A model generated the notes under the pieces. It made no database searches. It was not told the origin of the DNA and worked only from the letters and a program-made list of their open reading frames with translations. This document shows positions 1-10,824 of a stretch of 64,000 bases of DNA, one piece after another. Source of the DNA: Tethya wilhelma. Taxonomy: Eukaryota; Porifera; Demospongiae; Tethyida; Tethyidae. Both the position numbers and the translations under genes were made by a program. Each line of letters begins with the position of its first letter. Positions within the stretch are counted from its first letter, which is position 1. The stretch lies in the NCBI GenBank assembly GCA_964030475.1, contig CAXIPT010000009.1:2904223-2968222 (forward strand), in the 5' to 3' direction.

Positions 1-75
1 TGTGTGTGTGTGTGTGCGTGTGTGCCTGTACATGTGTGCATGTGTTTGTGTACGTGTGTGCACGTGTTTGTGTGT
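1..75. repeat. TG-rich microsatellite at window edge
   Basis: Imperfect (TG)n tract with interspersed C and A. The open frame across it is low complexity and is not a gene. Confidence 0.85.
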
Positions 76-192
76 ATATACAATATATAATAAGTGCACA
101 TGTACACACGAGGCTGTTTGTCTGAGTACATTATATAACAATCATGTCATTCAACTAAAGAAGTGTCATCACATCAGATTCTTTGTTTTCAG

Positions 193-294
193 TGTGGATC
201 ATTGTCAATGTGCAGTACCATGGATGCAATAATTTTAGCTGTGACTGACCGTGCACTAGGACAGTTGAAGCCAGTGGCTCAGTGGTACCTTCAT
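193..294 (+). CDS. Candidate internal or first exon, unknown gene
   Basis: A 102-base open segment lies between a good acceptor (TTTGTTTTCAG) and a consensus donor (GTAGGT). The phase-0 frame is open through both signals and contains an ATG. I recognise no domain. It could be an upstream exon of the receptor-like gene at 3.4-6.7 kb, which would make the SNTX-like gene nested on the other strand, but nothing in the sequence proves the link. Confidence 0.2.
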
Positions 295-721
295 GTAGGT
301 TCTTTTTACACAATTATTATAATAGTTGTATATTAATGATTATTGCATTCAAACTCAAACTCATTAAAATTATACATTATTATAAAACTTACACAATATA
401 TAGTTGATAGCTACATTAATTTTATTGATGTTTGTGGCCAAAATTATAATTTGGTGTGCAATAATTTATAAACTAAGTAAAATTGACAAGCCTTTTATGT
501 TGGTACAAAATTTTAATGAGTAATACAAAATTAATTAAGTACTTTAAACTATAGCATCATAGGGTACTGCAAAATTATACAATATTTTACAGGCATATTA
601 AAAAGTGTAACTTAGCTATAGATGATGTAACAAAACAATATACATGTAATTGTGCATGTATACAAAATTGGACCAATAATATTAATAACCATTAATATTG
701 ACTGTATGCAGAGCTTATGGT

Positions 722-2944
722 TTAATTTTCGTCGAGTTCACTCAAAGGTATCCAATTATCCATTCCATCAAGCTTTACCTCAGTGACTGTGGCCTGTGGG
801 TGATTGGATTTTACCCAGTCAGCTTCGTAAGGAGTATCATCTCCCTCACTCTTAGCAGCCAGTGCCCAGACATGATCATGTGAACCTTTGTTTAAGAGGT
901 CCTCCTTACGAGACAAATGATCAATAACCCAACGTGAATTGGAATCATGTGGGTCAATAAGTATATATTTCTGGACATCCTCATCGTCACAGACCCATAA
1001 ATATCTCCCATCAAACTTCTCTTCAATGCGTGTGTACACTCCAGTGCAACTGCTAAATTTCTCTGTTGCCACCTCTAGACGCAACTTTATCACATTCTTT
1101 TTCGTTTTCAATGGAGGTTTGAATGTAGGTGTAGTACTGTCTCGACCAACACCTAGTGAATTTCCAAAACGAATCCTTACTCTGATGTTATATTCAGTGT
1201 CTGGTTTCAAGCCACACAGGGTGATTGAGTTGCCTTGGAATGGCTCTACTGACCACTGTTTGTTACCTTTTTCTTGGTACAGAACAGCTGTAATTGACTC
1301 GTTTTGTTTTGGAGAAGTTAACTTCAGTTCAAGATGAATAGAATCGTGTTGCCTCCATGTAGCTTTAGCCTCAAAATCTGGAATATGTGGTACCTCAAAA
1401 CTTACTTTGCTTCCATCCTCATAACAAAAAATCTTTGCTCCACAATCCTCAAGCTCCTTAGGCTCTGTTAGAGATATAATAAATTCAATACTTTCTTGTT
1501 TTGTGTTGGTTTCTTTAGCAAGCTCTTCAAAATACTTTGCTTGTTGTCTCATATCACTCAAGAGATTCATATCTCGATACCAAGCTAGGTTTGATGGGCT
1601 GTCTAGACAAGGCATTTTGTTTTCACTCGCCATTTTCTTTAAAGTTTCATTAGGATCATTGCTTTGAGGTACAGTGAACATAAAACAAAGGACATTGTCA
1701 ATATCCATTCGAAGGATTTCCTTTTCCATCTGGCCTGGAGCAAGAGCAAACTTGATTGCTCCACATTTGGACAGGCCCTTGACGAATGCTCCCAGTATGT
1801 CAATTTCTCTTCTCTTTTCTACTATCCATGAAGACAAACTGGAATGACTAAACGAGGAAGCAAAATGATCTCGTATCACTGATGCCAGAGTTTCCTCTTC
1901 TTCTCCATCTCCTCGAATCTTTGGCAAGATTGTGACAATCTTCTTCATGATATCTGTCTTGTGTACAGACACTAGTTGCAAGAATGTGCCAAGCTGCTCT
2001 TTGATGCCAAAGAAATAGTTGCACACTTCTGTTTTCTGCAAATCTGAGGCTTTTGTTTCCATTACCACCAGATCCTGCATAATATCCTGCACCTGAGTTA
2101 CTAGTGAGGCACTGATTTCCCTCACAAGTTTAGCTGCCTGGCTATCAAGCTTGTTAAGGGGGTAAAGCCACGCTTTTTGAGGAACAACTTTGGTAGGGTA
2201 ATCTTCAGGTTTTGTGTCACCCTTGATTAGCTCTGGTAGTTGTATGTATACTGTGATAGCATCTTTGAAAGTAGCTGGCAGCTTGTCTAGGTCGATGTCA
2301 CCGATGAATTTGCACTGAAGTTTGTCTGCAAGCTCCTTTTCGTTATCTTTCATGTCTAGTTTACCGTGACCTTCAATGCTCACCGAGGGTATTTTTTTGA
2401 TTGCTATCTGCATGCTGCCAGAAATGTCTTGAACATTTTCATCATCAGACACTGTGTGATCAAAGACAAAGAATGCTTTAACTCCGTATTCAACCCCTGT
2501 TACTACGTGAGTTGCAATCTTCTTGTCAAATATGTCTTTGTATTGGATCTTGTCTGTTGCCAAGACATTCATGGACAGCTCTTCGAAATGAGAGGTCATT
2601 TCGTATTTCAACGTAACTCGGGCTTCTTTTTCTGATGTGCTATGATGATTCATGTACTTCGCAGATCCAGAGACTTTAACTAAGCCGCCCATTGCACTCA
2701 GACTTAATCCTGCTTCAACATCAAGACTTTTGGTTTTAGTTTTGACACTATCTTCAGTTATGAGTTCAAATGAACTCTCTGGTTTCTTTCGTCGATCCAC
2801 TCCTTGTTGAATTGTTTCCTTATCCCAGAGGGTGACACCAGGTACCAGGATGTCTCTACGACAGTCGTAAAGCATCCCGAGATAAAATGGCCTTCCAAGG
2901 CATTGTACTTCTCTTGTTTGTACTTCGTTTGTTTGTTCAGACAT
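722..2944 (-). CDS. SNTX-like (stonustoxin/neoverrucotoxin family) protein with fibronectin III domain
   Basis: A single intronless 740-residue open frame. The N-terminal part (about residues 1-270) opens with the typical family start (LGRPFYLGMLYD) and resembles the MACPF/CDC-like domain of SNTX family proteins. A helical region (about 270-390) and a thioredoxin-like region (about 390-515, with the LCFMFTVP-type strand) follow, which is the usual SNTX order. Residues about 535-640 look like a fibronectin type III domain (LCGLKPDTEYNIRVRIRF). The last 90 residues are unassigned. There is no signal peptide, as in many non-venom animal homologues, so an intracellular or defence role is as likely as a secreted cytolysin. 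The ATG at 2944 follows a poly(A) stretch on the coding strand. Family assignment is firm; pore formation is not shown. Confidence 0.85.
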   Translation of the reverse strand: MSEQTNEVQTREVQCLGRPFYLGMLYDCRRDILVPGVTLWDKETIQQGVDRRKKPESSFELITEDSVKTKTKSLDVEAGLSLSAMGGLVKVSGSAKYMNHHSTSEKEARVTLKYEMTSHFEELSMNVLATDKIQYKDIFDKKIATHVVTGVEYGVKAFFVFDHTVSDDENVQDISGSMQIAIKKIPSVSIEGHGKLDMKDNEKELADKLQCKFIGDIDLDKLPATFKDAITVYIQLPELIKGDTKPEDYPTKVVPQKAWLYPLNKLDSQAAKLVREISASLVTQVQDIMQDLVVMETKASDLQKTEVCNYFFGIKEQLGTFLQLVSVHKTDIMKKIVTILPKIRGDGEEEETLASVIRDHFASSFSHSSLSSWIVEKRREIDILGAFVKGLSKCGAIKFALAPGQMEKEILRMDIDNVLCFMFTVPQSNDPNETLKKMASENKMPCLDSPSNLAWYRDMNLLSDMRQQAKYFEELAKETNTKQESIEFIISLTEPKELEDCGAKIFCYEDGSKVSFEVPHIPDFEAKATWRQHDSIHLELKLTSPKQNESITAVLYQEKGNKQWSVEPFQGNSITLCGLKPDTEYNIRVRIRFGNSLGVGRDSTTPTFKPPLKTKKNVIKLRLEVATEKFSSCTGVYTRIEEKFDGRYLWVCDDEDVQKYILIDPHDSNSRWVIDHLSRKEDLLNKGSHDHVWALAAKSEGDDTPYEADWVKSNHPQATVTEVKLDGMDNWIPLSELDEN

Positions 2945-3282
2945 TTTTTTTTTTTTTTGTTTGTGTGCTTCAAATTTTCAGATTACGGTGAGCTTAATTT
3001 CAGATTGCGAATGGATTGAGTTGAAGTAGTAATTGCTCTGAATCGCTATCTGATCGTATGACTTTTGCAAGATTTTGAGACGCTCTTTTATTGGCTGTGA
3101 AGCAACTAAAAGTATGTGGAATGATAGCTATGAGACAATGAGTATAGCGAGCTCCATTGCGCCGCGCGCGACTAGAGTAAGCCACCGATGTTCGTCCACC
3201 ATCAAATTCGGACACTTGTATCTCAAAAACTAAAAGCCGCACAGACTTTGGACTTGCTTCACGTGAATCAGCATCAAATTTT

Positions 3283-3391
3283 NGTGTGTGTGAGAGAGAG
3301 AGAGAGAGAGAGAGCAAGTAAATTGTGTGTGTGCTCTATCAATGTATACCACTCTCTCTCTCTCTCTCTCTCTCTCCCTCTCTCAATCCAG
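3283..3391. repeat. GA and CT microsatellites with an ambiguous base
   Basis: Position 3283 is N, followed by (GT)n, (GA)n and then (CT)n up to the acceptor at 3391. The N and the microsatellites suggest a poorly resolved assembly join. The CT tract serves as the polypyrimidine tract of the next exon. Confidence 0.85.
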
Positions 3392-4287
3392 CTGCTCCAA
3401 GTCCCACTAGTTCCCTTCCATCACCGACCCCCTCATTATCACTCTCTAATGAACCCACTACAGTCAATGCACCTCTTCCACTACCATCAAGAGAGAGTGC
3501 CACTCCAGCACTATCAACCTCAGACAGTGAGTCATGCAGTTCTCGAAACAATCTGAATAACAATTTTATTGCATCTACACATTCTTTCATGAAAGTCAAA
3601 AATCACCAGTCTTTTAGTTGTGTGTGTTAGATATACAATATAACTGAAATTAGACTGTAAGCCTGTAGTCAGCGTATTTTCATTGTGGTACTGTGTACGT
3701 GACTGCTTGAATCATTATGTGCTGTAGTTTCTGTTCATGGATGTAAAGGAGTAGATAATTAAATGTTCAAACATTACCAGAGGCACTAAAGTACAATCTT
3801 CCTTGTTCATTTCCCTATGGTTGCTATAGCAACAGTTGTAAGAGCAAACATGTTTTACAATGCCGTATGAAATTAATTATTCTTCACATGATGCTTGTAT
3901 TTTTCCTTCTTTTCCTCTCTTGTCAGGAGCTGACTCAAGTTCCTTGGGGAATTCAGTCACTACTGGCATTGCTATTACAAGAACACTCATCAAAGTGGCC
4001 ACAACTACCATGAATTCCAATAGTCCGTCCACTCCCACACAAACTACATATCCCTTTTCTCGAGAAGAAGGTAAAGTTTACATCTATAGTTGGCCTGCAT
4101 GAGTTTATAAGCAAGTGCATGCAATTAGTAGCTATTGTCTATAATTTATACTAACTTAAATTCGTTTGTATAATAATATTATGGAGAAATTTGAACACTG
4201 CATGCTAACTATCTATATTATGTTTCATATGCATTTTTTCCACATTTAAGCATATCTCAGTTTTATTTATGCTATCCACCATTCTAA

Positions 4288-4336
<49 letters not shown>

Positions 4337-6702
4337 CATGCAGCTGCTCCCAGTCCCACTAGTGCCCTTCCATCACCGACCCCCTCATTATCACTCTCTA
4401 ATGAACCCACTACAGTCAATACACCTCTTCTACTACCATCAAGAGAGAGGGCCACTCCAGCTGTACCAACTTCGATATCACTAGACAGTGAAATGATCTC
4501 CACTAATTCTCAAGGTATATGCTGCATGTGTACAATGCTTTTGACTCGTCAATGAGTACTCATAATGTCAAATACCAATTTGATTGCAGCTACTTATCAT
4601 TGTGTACAATATTTTACACACAAAAAAAACCAATGTAATTTGTCTGTGAAATTTTTGAAAGTTTTGAGTAAATGCATTATAATAATTATATGTAAATTAG
4701 TTCCCAATTTAATTTAACTTTATTGTCATAGCTAGATAATTAGCCCTCCCTCATTCTCAGGCTCCTCCCTCACAGATAATATGCACATTGAGAGGAAAGG
4801 CATTGCCTCATTCCTAGGCTCCCCTTTGACCTTCCATTTTATTTCTGGAGAGAGAGCCTAGCTGGGAACTAGGCCAAGGAAGGTCTGAGAACAAGGCTGA
4901 GCTATTTTATAATAATATGCAGATCTACGTAGACTACAAGACCAACCAGGTTACACCTCCATGGCTCGATCTTATAACTATAATGTGCTGTTGTTACTGT
5001 TTACCACTATAAAGTACCCTGGGGAGTATGGCTCTATGTCGTATGATACACCACTGGCATCCTATTATAGCCTTCCCTGTCCATTTCCTTATTGTTGTTA
5101 TGGCAACGGTTGCAAGAATGAACACCTTATATAAAGTTACAATTTAATCGTCCACATGATGCTTGCGTTTCTCTTTCTTTTCCTCTATTGTTAGGAGCCG
5201 ACTCAAGTTCTTTGGAGGTTTCAGTCACTACTGACATAGCTATTACAAGCACACTCACAAATAGTATATCTACTCCTACACAAACTGTGGATCCTTCATC
5301 TTTTGGCGGAGGTACAACCTTTACAGATAGCCTGACTTTAAGCAAGTGCTTGTTTTGTACATGTACTATACTACTCGAATGCATGTAGAGTTAATTGTGT
5401 TGAGAATTAATAGTAATACGCTGTGCCATTCATTTCCATATGGCAAGAATTTGATAGTAATTTCAGATTCTAGGTTTGCTTGAAATGAGTTAAGTCTCAC
5501 TTAAAAAGAACCAATTGTATGCCATGTGGTTAGAAATTTTCAAGTTTAAATTTTGTGTTTAGTATTAAAACTCTGCTTATGTATACTTTTTATTTTTTAC
5601 AATTTTTTAACCCTTACAGTTCCCATGTTTGTGCTGATTTTACCAGTCGTCTTCTCTATCTTTGTTGTGGTACTGATTGCCATGGTAACCACGCTGTGTC
5701 TCATAGTCATCTACAAAAGAGAGAGGTATGCCCCTGCAATCACACATCAATTAGAATAATAATCATGACTATATTCACATGTGCACGCATACATACAGTT
5801 TCTCAGATCCAGAGCTCCTTAGAAAGAAACCATTTACAACTGAGGTATGTTAAGTTGTTCTGACGTACATCATTTCTTGCATTACTTTTGCTGCATATAA
5901 TATGTATTGTAGTTCCACACCACAACTAACTATATCTCTGATCATGTTTAACAACGGGTTTTCCCCTTTTCCACAGGATGAAATCACTAATGCCATTCCA
6001 ATTGATGTCCACCTGCGTCCAAAGCCATTGGTCCCTTCCAATTCTCAGTTAACTCTTTGTGAAAAGTTAAGATATACAGAAGACACCAAAAGCGAGTTGG
6101 AACACTTTACACCCAAGTTTCAGCTCCATCTTGGACCATCCTACATAGACTTGTACCAAGAGTATGATGATAAAGTCCTTTCGGACACAAACTCAAACAC
6201 ACAGCTAGATGAAGCTATTCATCTTGAGAGTCCCGATACGAGTGCCCCTGCCTTGACGAACGATGATTGCCTACCTGGTCAGAGCAACAAGATGTTCCAT
6301 CAATGGCAGTACAATATGAGCAGGGAGAGTGGAGATTACATTGATATGGACATATCGTCACCTTTGAACCCTCCCAAGGAGACCTATGACGATATGCCGT
6401 GGGTGGGGATTACCACTTACGCTGTGGAACGAGAGGGGTCACCCCCTAATCATGTTGAAATGGATGTAATGCAGCAGTGCCATCATTTCCAAGAGCACAA
6501 GACTGTTTTGAATAAAGATGAAGAGGTGCTTAGTTGTGGTGAAAATGGTGGCTTGAACGGGACGGAGAGCAACAGCAAAGATGGTGGTTTGAATTTGATG
6601 GAAAGCTGCAGCAATAAAAGCGCAAGTGAAGAGACCAGTAGCTCTAGTGATGATGACAATTCACGTGATGAACTTTTGAATAAAAGCAACAAAACAATCT
6701 AA
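3392..6702 (+). CDS. Single-pass receptor-like protein with Ser/Thr/Pro-rich stalk and YxxM tail (5' incomplete)
   Basis: Seven exons join in frame: 3392-3526, 3927-4070, 4344-4514, 5195-5311, 5620-5725, 5799-5844 and 5977-6702 (481 codons). Exons 1 and 3 are paralogous, as are 2 and 4. All four are phase 1-1 and encode a Ser/Thr/Pro-rich, mucin-like stalk. Exon 5 encodes a transmembrane helix (PMFVLILPVVFSIFVVVLIA and onwards) followed by basic KRER. The tail of about 260 residues holds several tyrosine motifs, including YIDM and YDDM, which fit the YxxM consensus for PI3K p85 SH2 domains, and an acidic Ser-rich C-terminus. No catalytic domain is present. The start and any extracellular recognition domain lie upstream and were not found. 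The splice model is consistent in phase throughout; function is inferred from topology. Confidence 0.65.
3820..3833. promoter_or_regulatory. X-box-like perfect palindrome (RFX-type site)
   Basis: GTTGCTATAGCAAC is a perfect 14-base inverted repeat close to the RFX X-box consensus (GTTRCC N RGYAAC type). It sits in an intron of the receptor-like gene. Binding is not shown. Confidence 0.35.
5094..5107. promoter_or_regulatory. X-box-like motif, paralogous copy
   Basis: GTTGTTATGGCAAC lies at the same position in the duplicated intron as 3820-3833. Both half sites are partly retained. A third related sequence, ATTGCCATGGTAAC, is inside the transmembrane exon at 5676-5689. Confidence 0.3.
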
Positions 6703-7071
6703 TCTTGATAGATTTAGCGTTTGTTGCTTACAATAGCACTTCATGTATTTATATATTTTTTACATCTATTTATACAACCAGTTATTTATTATTCCCAACA
6801 AGTTTGTAAATAGGCAACATATATTGGACTATATACACAAAGCCATAGCTAGCTAAAGCTTACAGCACACGCCCACTATATACGTATACGACAGCTGAGA
6901 GCCACGCCCCCAATTCTAGCATGAAGTTGAGCTATAACTCCGACTGAAGCAAGCAATTCCAGTGAGTAAACTGTAGATATTTTGATATTAAAGACTATAT
7001 ATATCTATATAATTAAATGTCATTGTATTGTATTCACTATAATTATACAAAATGCAGCTCTAGAGATAATT

Positions 7072-8982
7072 ATGGTTCAGCCATGGAGAGTGCTGTTTGG
7101 AGTGGCCTCCCTACTGACAGTTCTCACTCTGTTCTCTACCCTACCCGATCTATTCACGTTGGTTCACCTGCTAGCATCAACAACCACCTGCGAATCATAC
7201 ATCACTCAAGATACCTCACCAACAGTAGCCAAGAGAACTAGCAATCAAAGTAGTCCAGCTTCTAATCCAACTTACACCAATTACAAGTTCCTGGAGAGCA
7301 GAATACAAGCAAAATTGCTTGAAATAGAATCAACACTACACTTTCACCATCCACCTAAATCTACTCCACTAGTAATTGCAAAGGACGTGTCCTTCGGACG
7401 GTACTATGCTCAGAGAGACCTTCAAGGATGGACTCTCTCCTTTCAAAACTTAAGCTTCGAAGTTGTCGAACGATCGGTGCGAATGCCAGTCAAACTTGCA
7501 GAGCTCTCCGTATTTTTGTGCCTCGGTATTCAGTCTCAAGACAAACACTGTATTAGACCCAAATCTTTTCGCTTGCTTACACGAGCACAGAAGTACAATC
7601 AGATTCACGGACTTAGAGATATTCTTTGGAGAAAAGATGCCTTCTGCTACACCATGAAGGAAGCGCTGGGATCTTACAAGGGAAAGAAAACCTTCATCTT
7701 TCCATGTTGGGTCCTACCAAAGGACAATGAAAAACTGGAGGAGAAAATGAACAAAGAAAGAAGAGACTGGATTGTAAAACCTTGCGGACAAGGTGAAGGA
7801 CATGGTATATTTGTTGTGAATAACTTTACCGAAATTTCATCCCGACCACAAAATCCCGATGGATTTGTTGTGCAACCTTTGCTCAACGATCCTTATCTTG
7901 TAAACGGTAAAAAGTTTGATCTACGAACGTATGTTTTGATCACTTCGATGAGTCCGCTAAGAGCCTATATCTACAAAGAAGGTTTGGTACGTTTTGCTTC
8001 AAGTAAGTATGACAAGAATGCAACTAGAGGAGGAAAGGAACAGCAATTTCTTACTAACACTTCGGTGGGTAAAAAGTACACCCATCTTTCAAATTTGACT
8101 TGGACATATCAAAAGTTGAAAGCCTACTTAAATAAGGCTGGTGTAAACGATGATGCTGTTTTTGAATCTATGAATGATGCCATTGTAAGGACTCTGTTGG
8201 CATCAGAGTTTCGTTTCTTGAGAGATTTTGCTACCAATCTCGGAGGATATGATTGCCAGAGTTGCTTCCAGCTGTTAGGAGTGGATGTAATCTTTGATTC
8301 AAAACTTAACCCTATTGTAATCGAGGTGAGTATTGAACACAACGCTAGTGGGTGGGTGGGTGGATAGATGGAAGGATTTGTACGTAACTCAATGCAAGCA
8401 GCTAGAAAAAATACTTTCATCAACTATATAGTTGATAAAAGTATTTTTTCTAGCTGAATGCATCTAGTTCTTTTCATGGTTTTAGTCGATGCATATTATC
8501 TGATTCTCTATCCACTGCATGTGCAGATCAATGGCCTTCCATCAATGCAACTCTCTCACGAGCTAGGAGCTCTGCCCAACCCAGACAATGCCTACACTGC
8601 CACTAAGTTTGGACTGATGCACGATCTCATAAAGATACTCTTCGAGCCTACATCTGTTGCCAAAGAACTCGGTCGTGATCTTGCTCTCCTAAGAGTGGGT
8701 ATCAAACCTGGACCACTGTGTGATCCCAAGTATCATCTGTTTTGTATCGACTACAAGCAAACAGGAAAGCTGTTGGATTCAAAACGAGAGTATGTTAATC
8801 GCGGGGGCTATCAGAGAATTTACCCCTCACCATCAGGAAGTAAATATTCCAAGCTCATTTCACACATGAGTGAACTTGTCGACAGGAAGTTGATTGACAC
8901 ATCTACACATCGACTCTGGGATATGCACCATCTCTACATAGCTCTGGAGAAACTTTATACATTAGAGGCACGTAGATATTGA
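7072..8982 (+). CDS. Tubulin-tyrosine-ligase-like (TTLL) protein with N-terminal membrane anchor
   Basis: Two exons (7072-8325 and 8527-8982) give 569 residues. The TTL catalytic fold spans about residues 180-520: RDWIVKPCGQGEGHG is the ATP-grasp lysine/glycine loop (K236), followed by GFVVQPLLNDPYLV, KFDLRTYVLITS and the metal-binding end (NPIVIE joined to INGLPS across the intron). TTLL enzymes add amino acids (Tyr, Glu or Gly) to tubulin or other proteins; the substrate cannot be read here. Residues about 7-35 form a strong hydrophobic segment, unusual because most TTLLs are soluble. ATG 7072 was chosen because it starts just before that segment; an in-frame ATG lies further upstream at 6982. 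A poly(A) signal follows at 9079. Confidence 0.9.
8399..8456. repeat. 58-bp near-perfect palindrome in the TTLL intron
   Basis: Two 29-base arms (CAGCTAGAAAAAATAC... and its complement) meet at CTATATAG with one mismatch. It would fold as a hairpin and is probably a small MITE remnant. Confidence 0.8.
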
Positions 8983-9070
8983 ACACATAACGGACACATG
9001 CATAAGGTTGATGATTCAATAAGATATTAATGTTGTATGATTGATCAAGATCAGGTATATTGATAATATT

Positions 9071-9084
9071 TTTATTATAATAAA
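9071..9084. terminator. Overlapping poly(A) signals for two convergent genes
   Basis: AATAAA at 9079-9084 (+) lies about 100 bases past the TTLL stop. TTTATT at 9071-9076 is AATAAA on the minus strand, downstream of the stop of the gene at 9259-10824. Confidence 0.5.
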
Positions 9085-9258
9085 CTTAATAACAATGCCA
9101 ATGGAAAAGAAACAAACAAGATTACAGTGCATTGACTTTAAGCACTCAGGTTATACAAGTGATACATGTGAAAAAGTGAGTATGTTATAAATGATTGCAC
9201 AAAGATGATCACACAATAATAATTATAATAATAATAATATAATGATAATAATATAAAA

Positions 9259-10824
9259 TCAATAATACTTTCCACACAGGTCATAAACACAAGTCGATTG
9301 ATTATTGAATGTCTTAAACATATCTTTGGCTGTCTTCTGAAATGACCCACCCCCAATGAGTAGCAAACAAGTGGCTCGAGAAGCCAAAGTCTTCTGCATC
9401 ATAGCTACGTAGCCCGACAAGTTAATGCGGGCAACACGATCAAAGGATTCCTCCCATTCCTCTAGCGATGAAGAACTTCCAAATAGTTTGGAGTATAGCG
9501 TGCGAGCAGCAGTGTCTATCTCTTCCTTTGTGAGGCTAATTCTATCGTTTTTGTCTTCATCTAGTAACCTTGCCAACGAAAATGATCCAAACTTGCCATA
9601 ATCCATCGCAAGAAACACAGACTTTGTACCCTGTGCCCGTTTCAATTGGTCCACCTTGGAGGCTATTTTATCGATACATCCCATTAAAGATTTATACTCG
9701 GATTTTTTGCGAGTGTCTTTTCGTTTGAGGAGAATAGCATAGTATTCTATCCTAAACATGACGGCTATGTAGGCATCTGAAGAAGAGTTCCCAACACCCT
9801 TTGACCTGTGAACAAACTGTTTTTGGTACTCTTGGGAATCTTCGATGACCTTTGAGCTCACAGCCATTAACCCGTCGTTTTGATATCGAACACATTCAGG
9901 TAGGTCAGTGAGGAGGAGTCGTTTTTGAGACATAGTCTCGTCTATAATTCCACCCCACGTATCGAAAATCACAGTCACACCACCAGGTGTATACGGTCCA
10001 TACACCAGCTCCTTGAACTCACTGGCACTATACTTGTGTGTGGGTCCGTTTCGATAGCAAACAGTTCGTACAATTTGAAAGTGGTTTATTTCGAGAAATG
10101 CTCGCTTCGAGCTCGTAAGACTATTCTCCGAAAGACATTCGGAAATGCTACAATCGGTACAAGTATTGTATACCATTATGAATTTCTTGGGAGATGACTC
10201 CAGAAATACTTCCCAACCGACTAACTCAGCATAGTCTTTGTCCAGGGTGTAAGCAGTCCATCTTAAGTAGTCAAAGAGATCTCGCAAGCGGACGGCGTTT
10301 TCGTCTTGGAAACGTGTCTCGCTGGCCAGAGTTACTCCAAATCGTGATCCCTGTTCAATATAAGGTTCCACCACTTTCACTGAGTGGTTACCAGGGGGAA
10401 TGACGGACTTTGCCCAACATTGTAACGAGAGTATACTCATCGTGCCCCCTGTAATTTGGTCATTGTATTGGATCACCAATACGAACCCCAGATTAGATTT
10501 CTCCTTTTCATGCACACCAAGTGATTCGCTAGTTGTTGGTGAAACTGTGGTAGATGGTGACACTGTATCCGATACTTGAATCGAGACATGCTGAGTGCTG
10601 AAATTTGAACCGAGTCTGAGATGTACTTTGCTCAGTTGTTCATAATTGTATACCAATTTGTTGGTGTGTTTTATGTGGGACTCCTGGAGATTGGTAATTG
10701 AGTGTGCTGTACGAGCAATGGTAGGATAGTGGTACGCAACAAGTGAAATGATAACAATGGCTATTACGATGGAGAAGATGATGCCTCGTTTAAATACTTT
10801 ACTCATGACCAATTGTGTCATCAA
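9259..10824 (-). CDS. Type II membrane protein, putative Golgi glycosyltransferase-like
   Basis: Intronless 521-residue frame. A short basic cytoplasmic start (SKVFKR) is followed by one transmembrane helix (GIIFSIVIAIVIISLVAYHY), a Ser/Thr-rich stem (about 80-105) with N-glycosylation sites, and a globular domain from about residue 110. This is the layout of Golgi type II glycosyltransferases. The segment SVFLAMDYGKFGS near residue 405 resembles the late nucleotide-sugar-binding motif of O-fucosyltransferase-like GT-B enzymes, but I see no full signature. An alternative start is the second in-frame ATG (MSKVF, 10806). It converges with TTLL, the stops being 276 bases apart. Family assignment is tentative. 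Confidence 0.6.
   Translation of the reverse strand: MMTQLVMSKVFKRGIIFSIVIAIVIISLVAYHYPTIARTAHSITNLQESHIKHTNKLVYNYEQLSKVHLRLGSNFSTQHVSIQVSDTVSPSTTVSPTTSESLGVHEKEKSNLGFVLVIQYNDQITGGTMSILSLQCWAKSVIPPGNHSVKVVEPYIEQGSRFGVTLASETRFQDENAVRLRDLFDYLRWTAYTLDKDYAELVGWEVFLESSPKKFIMVYNTCTDCSISECLSENSLTSSKRAFLEINHFQIVRTVCYRNGPTHKYSASEFKELVYGPYTPGGVTVIFDTWGGIIDETMSQKRLLLTDLPECVRYQNDGLMAVSSKVIEDSQEYQKQFVHRSKGVGNSSSDAYIAVMFRIEYYAILLKRKDTRKKSEYKSLMGCIDKIASKVDQLKRAQGTKSVFLAMDYGKFGSFSLARLLDEDKNDRISLTKEEIDTAARTLYSKLFGSSSSLEEWEESFDRVARINLSGYVAMMQKTLASRATCLLLIGGGSFQKTAKDMFKTFNNQSTCVYDLCGKYY

Larger units (their letters stand above)
3392..5311 (+). repeat. Tandem duplication of a two-exon unit (A-B-A'-B')
   Basis: Exon A (3392-3526) matches A' (4344-4514), and exon B (3927-4070) matches B' (5195-5311). 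Intron segments also match, including the X-box-like motif about 100 bases upstream of each B exon. All four exons are phase 1-1, so copies can be added without shifting the frame. Confidence 0.8.

Noticed and set aside
939..1337. 132-codon plus-strand ORF
   Set aside because: Antisense to the SNTX-like gene.
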